NCBI GenBank assembly: GCA_947846985.1
Contig: CANTUZ010000004.1
Location: 49,329,672-49,393,671, forward strand
Length of the DNA stretch: 64,000 nucleotides
Direction of reading: 5' to 3'
Origin: Fratercula arctica
Lineage: Eukaryota; Chordata; Aves; Charadriiformes; Alcidae
Position numbers and translations under genes: made by a program. Under the pieces are notes generated by a model. It saw only the letters and a program-made list of their open reading frames with translations, did no database searches and had not been told where the DNA came from. This document shows, piece after piece, positions 12,581 to 23,900 of this stretch. Position 1 is the first letter of the stretch. Each line of letters opens with the position of its first letter.

Positions 12581-13534
12581 CTGGAGAAACCTAAACAAAA
12601 AGGCAGATAACAGCATTTTATAAATATGATATATCTGGCCATTAACAGCAAAACATTTACTCTTCTAAGCTGTAGTGTTACCGTAGAAGTAAATGGAACG
12701 AAGCATTGCAAATGGTGAACTCAAAAATACAAAATACAAAGCCATATTGTCCATACTAAAGAAAGCATTACAGATAGTATGAACACTTTGAGAACATAAG
12801 TTATTGGAAAAACAAAGAGTAGTACATACCCTATGTTCCTAAAGTACCTTTCAAACACAAAATGAAGCAGTTGAGCCTGTCTTTCCCAATCCCTCGCATC
12901 ATTTTCACCTATATGTAATTATTAATTCATAGAAAACATTTTCTTCTCAATTTTAATTAACACATTCCTGCTATATCTTGTGTCCTACTGACTAAGGTTT
13001 TTTTTCCTTTAGAAAGCAACCAGATACATTCAAACTTATGGACATTTAACTGAGCTCCAAAACAGCCACATTTATTTTGCCTGTTTGAGACAGAAATTTT
13101 CTTTTAGCAAAAGGGTGGGTGGCATGGAATTCTACCATGTAACCCACGATCTGGTTTTCAAGCAACGTTCACCTTCCACAGTTAAGAGCTCATCACACTT
13201 AAAAAACAAGGCAGTGTTTCTCTCAAATATTGATCTCTACATACCAGGAAACCAACACGTTGCTTCATAGAGTAGCTATTTAACTCACTTTCTACGTTTC
13301 ACGTGTCCCAAAGATAGTTTTTCAATTAGAACGAGTGATTATGAACCCATGGCAGACACACTCCTTGTAAGAGCCTTATTTACAACAAAAACAACTGCAA
13401 AGCAGCTAAATATCAACTGACTATATAGAAGACCAGAAAGGCTCTCTTAACTGTGATGTACAGAAGCATGCTTCTTTTACCTGAACATTTCACCTTATGT
13501 TGATTGCACATACGCTGACTGTAAATCTCTTCCT

Positions 13535-13655
13535 CTTTCAGTGCAGATTTTATGCGACTGCACCAGTTTTCCAAGACTTGATCTGCTGATCTCAGACTAT
13601 ATCCCTATTCTTCAAATCATTTTCTGTCACAGGAGAAAGTCCTTCTTTGATAGTT
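13535..13655 (-). pseudogene. Broken SLBP RNA-binding-domain exon
   Basis: Behind a minus-strand acceptor (gtatatag, exon from 13655) the phase-2 frame reads TIKEG..., then residues aligning with [13 protein letters not shown] of SLBP, then an in-frame TGA in place of the conserved Trp codon, then DQQIKSWK, matching DQQIRLWK of the intact exon at 18.2 kb. One residue is also deleted, and a further in-frame stop follows. Nucleotide similarity around 'gatcagcagatcaag' supports descent from the intact exon. The stop removes the RNA-binding core, so this copy cannot encode it. Confidence 0.7.
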
Positions 13656-14874
13656 CTATATACAAAGAGAGACTAGATATTTTCAAATAATGAATTAGCA
13701 CTTTAGAACAGTGAATTCATATTAAGTCTTATTCATGCTTAAAGAATTTAAATTAAAAATCAATGAAGTCATTAGAAAAAATGTCATTAGCACAGTTTTT
13801 TAAAAGCTCTACCTGCCTTTTCTTCATATAGCTAGAATTCAAAACCTAGCGAGTGTAGAACTGTGCGCCATATTCTTAATACCATATTCTTAATCAGTTT
13901 TATTATGCAAAATATTACAAGATCACTACTAAACAAACATTTAGATCCTAGTCCATAATGTTTCCAAGCCTGCATTAACTGTAGATCAAAGATAATCAAA
14001 TTACACAACAGACTATTGGCTAAAAAAAACCTGTTTGACTCAAGATACTACCCATCCTATTAATGTACCACAGGACTCTACAGTGCAAAAGAAAATTTTC
14101 CTTGAAATTTATTGCTGCAAATGCAAAGTCGTGGCTTTATCACAAAAATATTATGAGGCAGAAAAGCTGCCACTGAAATAATTAAAAACAAATGGCACTT
14201 TTCATTTGGGTGATAAAATACATTGTTTTCTGGATGAACAGATAAATATTTCAATTTACTAAGTCTGAAGTACTAGAACTTTTCATTAAAGAGCTGTATT
14301 AAATACAAGAGGATGGGATAAAATACTAATATAATAAAGGAGCAAAAAGATAAACTGATCTGCTTGAACTAACACTTGGATTCTGTATATCGGTATTACA
14401 TATGGGCTACTGAAAGAGAACTGGTAAATTAAGTAGTCAGCATGATCTCACCTTGGTATTTAAATTTTCTTCCTCATTATTCTACCTTCAGTGCTTGCAC
14501 TTCCCCATCCCCTTTCAGGGTATTCTGACTGATGTCCTTCCAATAAACTGCTACAAAGTTTAAGCCTACAAAAAAAAAAAAAAACCACAAAAAAACCCAA
14601 AACCACACCCAAAGATTACATAGCTTTATTATGGTAATTTTTTTATACTTAAATACAGCTACAACCTGCTATTTAGTCTAATACAGACTATAACGTGCAA
14701 AAGGACAGAAGTTTACCACACAACATAAATACTGGCCAACCCATCCCTGAGAAGAATAGTAAAAAAAATTCCATGTTTATAATAAAAGCTTGGATTGAAA
14801 TACAGTAATAAGGCAACTATGCTTCTAATTTAACATGCAAAAAAAGCCCCTGATTGATAAGCTGCATTTCATAC

Positions 14875-14988
14875 CTCTCCAGCCTGCAGTCAGTATCTCT
14901 CCAAGTTTTGCTGTCAGGCAGAAAGCAGCTGGGTTTCTTCTGTTTCTGGTTGTTCCATCCTGAAGAACAACTGGCTGGAACTGGGTCC
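14875..14988 (-). CDS. SLBP exon-2-like cassette copy
   Basis: 114-nt minus-strand exon, acceptor tatgcag, donor gtatga, phase 2-2, fully open. Encodes a Gly-Trp followed by a Lys/Gln-rich run (GWNNQKQKK), an FLPDSK segment and a terminal CRLER. This is the pattern of the SLBP exon-2 family (Trp, basic run, Ser/Asp-rich DE segment, L-E/D-R end with 'AG|gta'). Position between an exon-3-like copy and a broken RNA-binding exon suggests internal rearrangement. Expression unknown. Confidence 0.5.
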
Positions 14989-15172
14989 CTGCATAAAACA
15001 AATAACTATCATTGTTATCAGCTACAAAACAACTTTTTTCTCAGGAGACAGAGAGGAAGCTTTCAACTCCTAGGCTGAGGAATTGAGAAGTAACAACCAT
15101 GGGGAAAAGTAGTACTAAACACACAGCACAGGCAAAAACCAGAAAGAACATCATAATCATTATGATATTTAC

Positions 15173-15280
15173 CTTGTTATTTCTATACCATGTTGTACTG
15201 TCATTACTTCATCATTTTCACCAAAGGCTTCCCACTCTGAGCACTTTGAAAATGCCTCTTGATGTCCTGATTCAGTAAGA
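15173..15280 (-). CDS. SLBP exon-3-like cassette copy
   Basis: 108-nt minus-strand exon (acceptor tttctag, donor gtaaat), phase 2-2, open. The line LTESGHQEAFSKCSEWEAF followed by GENDE matches the canonical exon 3 ([16 protein letters not shown], then EEDE), keeping the CS(D/E)W core. The TTPE phosphorylation motif is changed to LTES. It belongs to the array downstream of the second SLBP. Confidence 0.55.
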
Positions 15281-16352
15281 CTAGAAAGAAAGTGAAAAGG
15301 TCTGAAACCATGGACCTCTGTATCACAGTTCCTCTTAATTCTTCTGAAGATAAGGGGGCTAAATAGAGAGAAAAAAGCCACACCTGTATAAACATTTTTA
15401 CTAAGGTTAGTATGAGAATTCTACTAAACCCGAAAAAAAACTTAAATCATTGTTCCAGTTCTTCTGTGGTTCTGACAAAACTTTGTCTAGGGTTAAACCA
15501 TGCTCTCCTCTACATAGCCTATTATTTCCCATTTATAGGAAGACTTCTTATGCAGCAGCTAGGAAAGGGGAAAAAAAGAAATATGATTAAAACCAATTGC
15601 TAGAGAAGTAGTTTCATTCCTGAACAACTTAGAATAAAGAAGGTGTTAGCCTAAAAAAATCTACCCTTCTATTATCCATTTTTTAACGTTAACCTCACTC
15701 TGTCCCGGTCCCAAGCTGGGTGACAGATTCCTTGTTGTTTAAACAAGCATTTTCTTACATGCCATCCTTCATAAAGCAGGAAAAAGCTTAATCAAAATAC
15801 ACAAAGCTTCTTTCACACCCCTTCATGAATACATGTTCTCTGTAATACCCATAGCAAATGTAACATAGCAATAATTAAACAGGCAGCAAGTTTCAGTATT
15901 CACTGACAGACTTAGGAGTGCACGTTGGGCTCCATTCCATTACCATAACATTCAACAACTTGCACATACTCTGCATGCCAAAAAGCAGAATGCAAGGCAT
16001 GTAAAAGGTATGGGAAATAACTATGGTAATTTCAGAATTACAACCTCTGAAGCAGGAACCAGGTTCCATGAGAAACCAAGAACAATACATTAGTGTTGCC
16101 TAATTCTACACACAAAAAATAACCTATGTTGTATCTTCTGACACTGAAGTTTCTTCACGTTTACAATGGACCACTGTAAATATTTGCTATCATACAATAC
16201 AATTATTCTGGCATGACTTCCTTTCCTCATTAAATTGAACACACATTTACATAAAATTAAAGCTATTAACAAATGGAGGGATAAATACCAGTCATATTCC
16301 AAAAGTCAGTTCACAGTATCAATGAGTCTCCATATGGAGAATCATTTCATAC

Positions 16353-16469
16353 CTTTCCAGTGTGTGGTACATATGTACATAATGGTTTTTGCTCTTTGAA
16401 ACCACAGAGGAGTCAGAATTGTTTCTTCTTCTGCGTTTCCAGACTGGAGAAGAATCGGGAGAACAGGGA
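16353..16469 (-). CDS. SLBP exon-2-like cassette copy
   Basis: 117-nt minus-strand exon (acceptor tttgcag, donor gtatga), phase 2-2, open. Encodes [20 protein letters not shown] and ends HTLER. The Trp, Arg-run and SDSSV elements correspond to [17 protein letters not shown] and SDSSVFDE of canonical SLBP exon 2. It has the same length as the exon-2 copy at 23.4 kb. Confidence 0.6.
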
Positions 16470-17130
16470 CTGCAAAAATAAAACATAGATTTTACACACA
16501 CATTTTTTATCTGTGCATTTATCAGAGTTCTGCAAAATAACGTCCCATGCTACACAGGAAGACTTTCTGAGGTATGATTCTTCAGTCACAGAGGAAAACA
16601 GAGAAAACAGCTCAAATTTTAGTAACAACTCCACTGTATTTTGAAAGTGAATCCAGTCACAATTGCACAAGAAACTTGGTAGCAGAGCCATTTTCAGCTC
16701 CACACACATATCCCCAGATCATGCACCTCCCTGTTTACTGAGGTATCTTGAGGTGCTTCACTGTTAGTCTCCCTGCTGTTCTGCAGACAGGAGTAATACT
16801 GTTAATTAAGGACGCTTCTGAAAAAAGTATCCCATTTTCAGCACTTGCCAACAGTGGTTAAAGAAACCTCAGTATTCCACTGTATAAACAGAGAAGCTGA
16901 AAAAACACTGCCTTTTTCTGCTGTTAATCGTATGTCTCTGTAATGCTGGTAATTCTTCCACATTCAATGCTCTGTACCAGTAATGGATTATATTCAACAG
17001 CAGAAGTGCCAGACTCCAAGTCTGAGTGTTAACTGTACTCCCTCATTAAACATTTCCTAAAAAAAACCTGACAGCATCAACGTGTATTGAATTATTTCAG
17101 TAAGTTAGCCACAGAAGTTTTATCTCATAC

Positions 17131-17268
17131 CTCTCCGATGTGTAGTCAGTCAGTCTGCATTCATCTTCACACTCATTTCTCTTCTGCTTTTCATCAAACA
17201 CAAGGGAGCCAGAATCATCCTGATCTTTGCAGAACCATTCTTGGGAACTGCCTGATGGTTCTGTACTA
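17131..17268 (-). CDS. SLBP exon-2-like cassette copy
   Basis: 138-nt minus-strand exon (acceptor tgtttttag, donor gtatga), phase 2-2, open. Encodes [20 protein letters not shown] and ends YTSER. The SGSLVFDE core parallels SDSSVFDE in canonical exon 2 and SDSLAFDE in the 23.4-kb copy. It is the first of the extra copies downstream of the second SLBP's stop. Confidence 0.6.
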
Positions 17269-17998
17269 CTAAAAACAGAAAAGAAAAAAAAAAAAAAAAA
17301 AAAAGGATTTAAAATACTACCCATCTAGCTTACCACTCCAAGCAGAAGATAGTTAAGCTGCAGTAATAATTAATAGTTCATCTCATATGACATCCAAATG
17401 GTGCAAACAACTGCAACTTCCACCATAGATCAGTTACAACACAGCTAAAACTGTTTACGCAACGCAGTTACAGAGCTAGTAGACTTCTACTCTTTATCTC
17501 CCAGTTGACTAGTTCAGACCTTATAAAGTATTAGGTGGTGTCAGTTAGTGGAGCTAGCCTTATTACAGAAATTCAAAGTTCTGAAAAGATATTTAAAAAA
17601 AAAAAAAAATCCATCTTGAACACAGTTGCCACTCTCCTGCAGAGAGCCCAGAAATCTCTCTCTCATATTCTTACACTTCTCAAACCCTCTAACATACGGT
17701 TACTGCAGGAGAAAGGTTGTTCCACCGACATCAGAAAAAGGAAAGACGGGAAGGTTATCAGGGTCACAGTAATCACTGAATTTCTGCTTATACCTATCCC
17801 TTTCTAGAGAAATAATTTCACCTTGCGCTCACCAGTGTAAACAGAAGGAAAGGGAGTATACTACTATAGACAGACCAAACGTCTTCCTCCCCAAAGTATC
17901 TTATTGGAAATTAATTTAAGCTAAATAATGGGAATATCTTGAAGACTAACAGAATTCAGAAGGAAAAAAAGGCATTCAAGGAGAATTTCTGAGCCTGA

Positions 17999-20900
17999 TC
18001 ATGTCTCTTGCTCCGTTAGGAATGCTCTCAAGGAAATAGAGTCCTCCTGTGAAGCAAGAGATGTGCTTGCTTAATTCACCCATACACACACTGGCTGCAG
18101 ATCCCAGGTTTCTTCAGCAGGAGGATCCCAGGCATGCAGTGCTATCTTCCACAGTCTGATCTGCTGGTCCCAGGATCTACGGCTGTACTTCTTGAATTTG
18201 TTGGGAGTTCTAGGATGAACGCCTGGTATACGCTGATTCCTGTAAATACGCAGTAACATTTATTATTTCAGAATATGATTTTCGTTCTTAAAAAGAAATC
18301 CCCAGTCTCTCAGATCACGCAGGCATCAGTGGCCTAATAAATAAAATTCTTGTATTTTTAAACAGATGACTGAAGTGCGTATATTCTAAAACATTGTCAA
18401 AAACAGACCACACAAGCAACAACTAACAATAACATGCTGAGTAAGACTAGAGGTTCATCCAGTCCAGCACTCTTACAGCTGCCAAAAGCAGATCCCTACT
18501 GCCCATGGACAAATACGAAACACAAGAAGCATAACTCATACCCCTTCAATAGTATCCCAGCCTCCAACTACTTCTATCTCAGTTTTTCTGAGTTGGGTGC
18601 AGTTTCTTTGTATTTAGTATTGCAGTGACTTTGGCTGGGATGGAGCTAACTTCCTTCACAGCAGTCCCTGTGGTGCTGCGTTTTGGATTTATGGCTAAAA
18701 CAGTGTTGATGATACACTGATTTTTGGCTATTGCTGAACAGTTGCCGAACCTACTCTGCCCCACCCCCTTCTTGCAGCCACTAAGTTGACGACGAACCAG
18801 AAGTTGAGAGGGGAAACCGGTGGGACAGCTGACTCGAATTATCCAAAGACATATTCCACACCATATAATGTCATGCTCAGCAATAAAAAACAGGGCAGAG
18901 GAAGTAGGGGAGGTGTCCTCCAAAGTGGCCACTGCTCAGAGACTGTAAGGGCACCAGTCTGCTTGTGGAAGCTAGTGAGCGATTGCATTTGCATCACTTG
19001 CTTTCCCCTGCCCCTGCTTTGCTTCACCTACTAAACTGCCCTTATCTCAATCCATCAGTTTGCTCACTTTTGCTCTTCCTATTTTTCCTCCATTCCACCA
19101 GGGAGAGGGGACCCAGCTGTGTGGGTACTTGGCTGCTGGCAGGGGTCAACCCACAAGTATCTTCAGTGATCTTTCATTCCATAATTGTCCAAGCATTATT
19201 ACAATGGTGACTGCTGTAATTCAAAACAGCGTTCGTCTTTTGGAAGTACAGAAAACAAAGTACCCCCACTCTCTGTGTAAAACGTAAATGATACGCCTTT
19301 CCACTGAATCTACACTGGGCAGACACTATAACAATGCCGTCTGGGACCACTCAATGGCTGGAAGTGCCATTTCTCAGATGGTAACCCAAATCCAGATCCT
19401 GCCCACCACAGATTACTGGAAAGCTCACGCAAACTGCATCTTCAGTACAAAATAATCCTGTTTATAGTCCTACCATACTGGAGTCTGCTTTAAGCCTGGG
19501 GAGGTGGAAGCCTATTACAATAATGTTTTAAATCACACAAAGTACCTTGGTCTCAAGTGGTTCCCCCTACCAGCTTCACAGATCAGTGTACTTAGCCATA
19601 ACACTTTTTTGTAAGATAAACAGACCCCTGCTAAGTATTATAAACTACCTAATTAAAATGCCACCCAGAACACTTTTTTTTCCATTTATAAAGTTTATCC
19701 CGTGTTTTTTTTCTGAACGTTGTTCTCATCCTTTTTTATTCTCCACCTATGATTTAACTGATCACAGCACAGTTACGCAGGTCTCAGGCATCACTGTAAG
19801 ACTCACTGCAGTCCTACCACTGATGACAAAGTGGCAAGCAAAATTACAATTCACAAAGCAATTCAAGACTCTTTGAAGAAAAAAGTGCCATTGAAGATGT
19901 GATCATGATATTGTGTTATATCCGTGATCAATTACTATATTTGTTGTTGGTTTTTAGTCATTTAGTCTAATCTTTCAAGTTTTGCTCAACAAGCTTGCAG
20001 TGTCCACTGCACTTGGCTGGCAATTTTCCACAACAGACTCTTACAGGTAGAATACAGAGAAAGCTGGTAACTAAAAGTAGCGATCCATACTTAGAAAAAC
20101 ACCTCTAAAAAATAACCCTCAAGACAAAAAACCAAGAATACACAAAAAACCAACATCCACACATTAGTACAGACTAGCTTCTGAATCTTGACAGCTCTGT
20201 AGTAAGCAGAGAGGGCTGGCTAAGAAATCTTGATTTAAGTGCCACAATTCACAGCCTCTGAAGCTCAAAGCAGAATGACAGAGAAAGCAAGAAATCCAGA
20301 TTTTGATTTGTTAGTTACTGATTAATCACTGAAGACTGGTTTCCCTTACCAATACTTAAATGCAAGGCTTTATTCAGTCATTCAAAGCTGTCATTTTCTG
20401 GTATCAATTAACTTCACACTGGCCTAGCGACACAGTCACCAGAAGTGTCACAGGGAGCTGATTAATACAGAATTTATCTAAAGTATATTTGCTACTAGCA
20501 ACAGCAATACATAAAAGGAACATTTAGCTTTAAATTATCCCTAACTAAAATTTTTTTATATGCAGAAAATGCCTGGCCTATCTTTGATAAAAATCAATTG
20601 ATTTAAGTTTTCTTCACTTACTGTTCATATAATTTTAAGAGAACTAAAGCTGTGCACTAATCTATAAACACATCAGGAACAAATAAGAGTTTATTTGGAA
20701 ATGTGGAACAGAGTGTAACTTACTTTGGAACTTCTTTAATGTATCTGTCATACGCAAGGGTATTCTTTCCAAAATTGATCTGTTTTTGTCTTCTTCTCAG
20801 GACCACTTCATCTGTTTCCCTTTCAGCTGGATTAGCAGAAGCACTTGAAACAGAACTTAGAAATAAAAATTAGAATTAAGTTGAAAAGAACCTTAATGGC

Positions 20901-23900
20901 TTTACACCAAGTTATATAAACACATACTCTAAAACTGCATGTATTCTTACTCTGATAGGCAGCACAATTCTTACTTCAGTAGTTTACAGAAGTGAAAGTT
21001 GTGCTAACCAAATGAATCACTACAACAAAAAGAGTAGGTTTTGCAAGTTAATGCAACTGCTCAGGTTTGTAACAAGTAAACATACACCTGAGGGCACTGG
21101 TGCTAGAGCTGCCTTGCTAGAAGCTTATAGCTAGTTGTACAGCAAGCAAATCAAATGATACACAATTATTGCATATACGTGTAACAACCTCCTAATATAA
21201 ATATGAAAGAGCTTAAACTCAATAAAGCGAAGATGGATAACATAAAGGAAGCTAGCTTGAATGATTTAATAGACATTTCTCTCTATAAGCCTCAATGGTT
21301 GATTTTCATTTTTCCTTTCACTATCTGGTATTTTCTTTTATGGAAAGTTGTAATGAATATGCAATTTAAGCATTTGTCTAAGACAAAGACAAGAATATGA
21401 AATGATCGATCATACAAGCAGACCTCTCAGTGCTACTCTCTCCTTAAGGCTTCCTTCAGGCTTGATATAAAAAAGCCTGGCTGTGTTTCAAGTCTTCATT
21501 CATGCATGTAAAGTAGTTGGAGATCATCAGATGGCTATTGTTAAAACTAATGCAGCAATAGTTAAGAATTATTCAATACCTACTTCATCATATTTTTATT
21601 TGATGTCCTCATTGTTTTGCCTTCTTCAATTCCACCTTGCCAGTTGGGGCAACTAGAAAGAGACCTAGAATATTCTGGTGTTGTAGAGCTGGAAAATAAC
21701 GAGAACTTGATATGAACATTTGATGCTCATAGCGTATTTAATGAACAGAAACTTCAATAGTGGACAAAAACTGCTACACAACTGTAACACCATGGGCATG
21801 TCACTAATCTGTTTCAGTTGAAAGTCAAACAAATTAAAACATTTACGCTCAAGTCACCTTCAGCAGCAATGTAAGATTATCAGTTTTACTTTGCAGGGAA
21901 ACAAAAAGGTCATGAAGTTAGTCAGATGTCAGAACATAGACCTGACCATCTCTTAAAATACTCCCAGCTCAGCCAATTCAAATGCTTCTCTCTACTACTT
22001 GAGGACCTTCTCAATACTGCCATTCCATCAAACAGCACAATTACTTGAGGTCAAAATCATCAGTCTATTCACTGCTTTTGGTCATCAGCTGAGGACTTTG
22101 TAAAGGACGGAGAAGATGCTTAAGAAATAGAAAAATGTCCATCACATTAGAAGAACTAACGTTTTGTCAGACACCATCATATCACAACATATAATTTCAA
22201 GAACGTAAACTCTGCTGTGTAAAGCCAAAAAGAGAGCCAGGAAGTTCTTACTTAAATAACAGTTGGATCACTGATGTTCTCTTGAGTGAAGGAACACTTA
22301 CCAGGTTCCTCATTGACTTAAAAAAATATAATAAATGAAAACTGTAGAATGCTGTAATATTCTGAAGCACTGAAAACTTCTCCTTTCAGTCTGTCCACTT
22401 TCAATATTAATGCCTCAACATTTAGCATAAGTGATATAGAAGTAGATTTATCTTATAGTCTTACTTTCCCTAAACAGTTTCACATCCACAGATGAAACTA
22501 CTACCCATGCTGCCAATGTTATTTTAAAACACAACACAAAGATTCCACACTATGAAGGAATGTATCTACTCAGCAAAATAGAAACACAAAATGCTGCTAG
22601 CACACCCAGTTTGACTCACAACAATAACATACTGTTACTATTTTTTATGATAGCATCAAAGACATAGAAAACACTCCTAAGCTCTTCAAAAGATTAATTT
22701 ATTAACTGAAGCAATATTAAACACACTATCAGAAATTACAATCCCCTTCATAAAATGTAATACTCAGAAATATATACATAAAGTTTTCATGTCTAGAATA
22801 TCCAAAAGCAAAGCGAAATACTCCTGGAATACACCTACCTATAAAATTTGATCTCATCTCAAATTGCACTTGGTACTGGACTACAGGAAAAAAAAAAAAA
22901 AGGATTTACTAAAAACTGTACTATAGCTGAATACACTGAGTGCACTGTTAAATGAAGAGACAAACATGGTTTGCCCACACTTACACATAAAGATGTGTAA
23001 GCAAAGCATAAAAATTAACAGCATATTGCTTCAATGGGAGTTTTAAACTAATACTGAAGATTTCATTAATAAAGGGCTTAAACTACTGCATCAGTATATA
23101 CCATTTCTCTGTTTCATATCGAATACTTGCTACTTGCTAATATTATGGCATGTATTTCAGTTAGGCAAACTGAATGGTCTACTCTGGCATAACACAGGTA
23201 TCATTTGCTAACTCTGTGCCACTGCATTATTAGAAAACATTTAATTTAATCACATCCAAGGTTTTGGATTCTGAAATAAAACAGTGCAGCAAAGTGAAGA
23301 CTTAAATAACTCCACATTTATTCCGTACCTCTCCAGCCATTGGTCTAAATGTCTACATTGATACTCATCAAACGCCAAAGAATCTGAATCATTCCAGCTT
23401 CTGCATTCCTGTTCTTGATGCCAGCAGTGTGGATGTTGCACAGAACTAGAAAATAAGAACTTTCATCAGAAATCAAGTCACTGGGCAGCCACTGAACATT
23501 GCCTATACAAAACAAATATGGAAAATTTGAGTATCATCATTTATAGTTACAAAATAACAATTTGGCATAGACATGTGATTTGCATCAACTTACTCATTCA
23601 GGCAACACTAACTTAAGAAAGGTGGTAGACAACACAATTGCTGAGAAATGGTCTTTGAATAATGCAATTAAGACATCAGAATTTTAAAATAAACTGTTAA
23701 TATTTAGACAACCAAAAGTATATCCTTTCTCTATTTGCAAAAAAAAGGGGTAAAAAAACCTAACTGAAGACAGTGTTTATGGAACTGCTGACATGTGCCA
23801 ACATTCATAGATCCTCTGTCAGCAATGCGTTACTTGACATTTATATACCATGCTATCCAGCACTAAACTCGTGGAAGATGCAAATACAGAAAATCGCTTC

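Noticed and set aside
22857..22899. Minus-strand 43-nt exon-like segment between exons 2 and 3 of the second SLBP
   Set aside because: Splice signals are good, but inclusion in phase 2 gives a stop after six codons; exons 2 and 3 join in frame directly.
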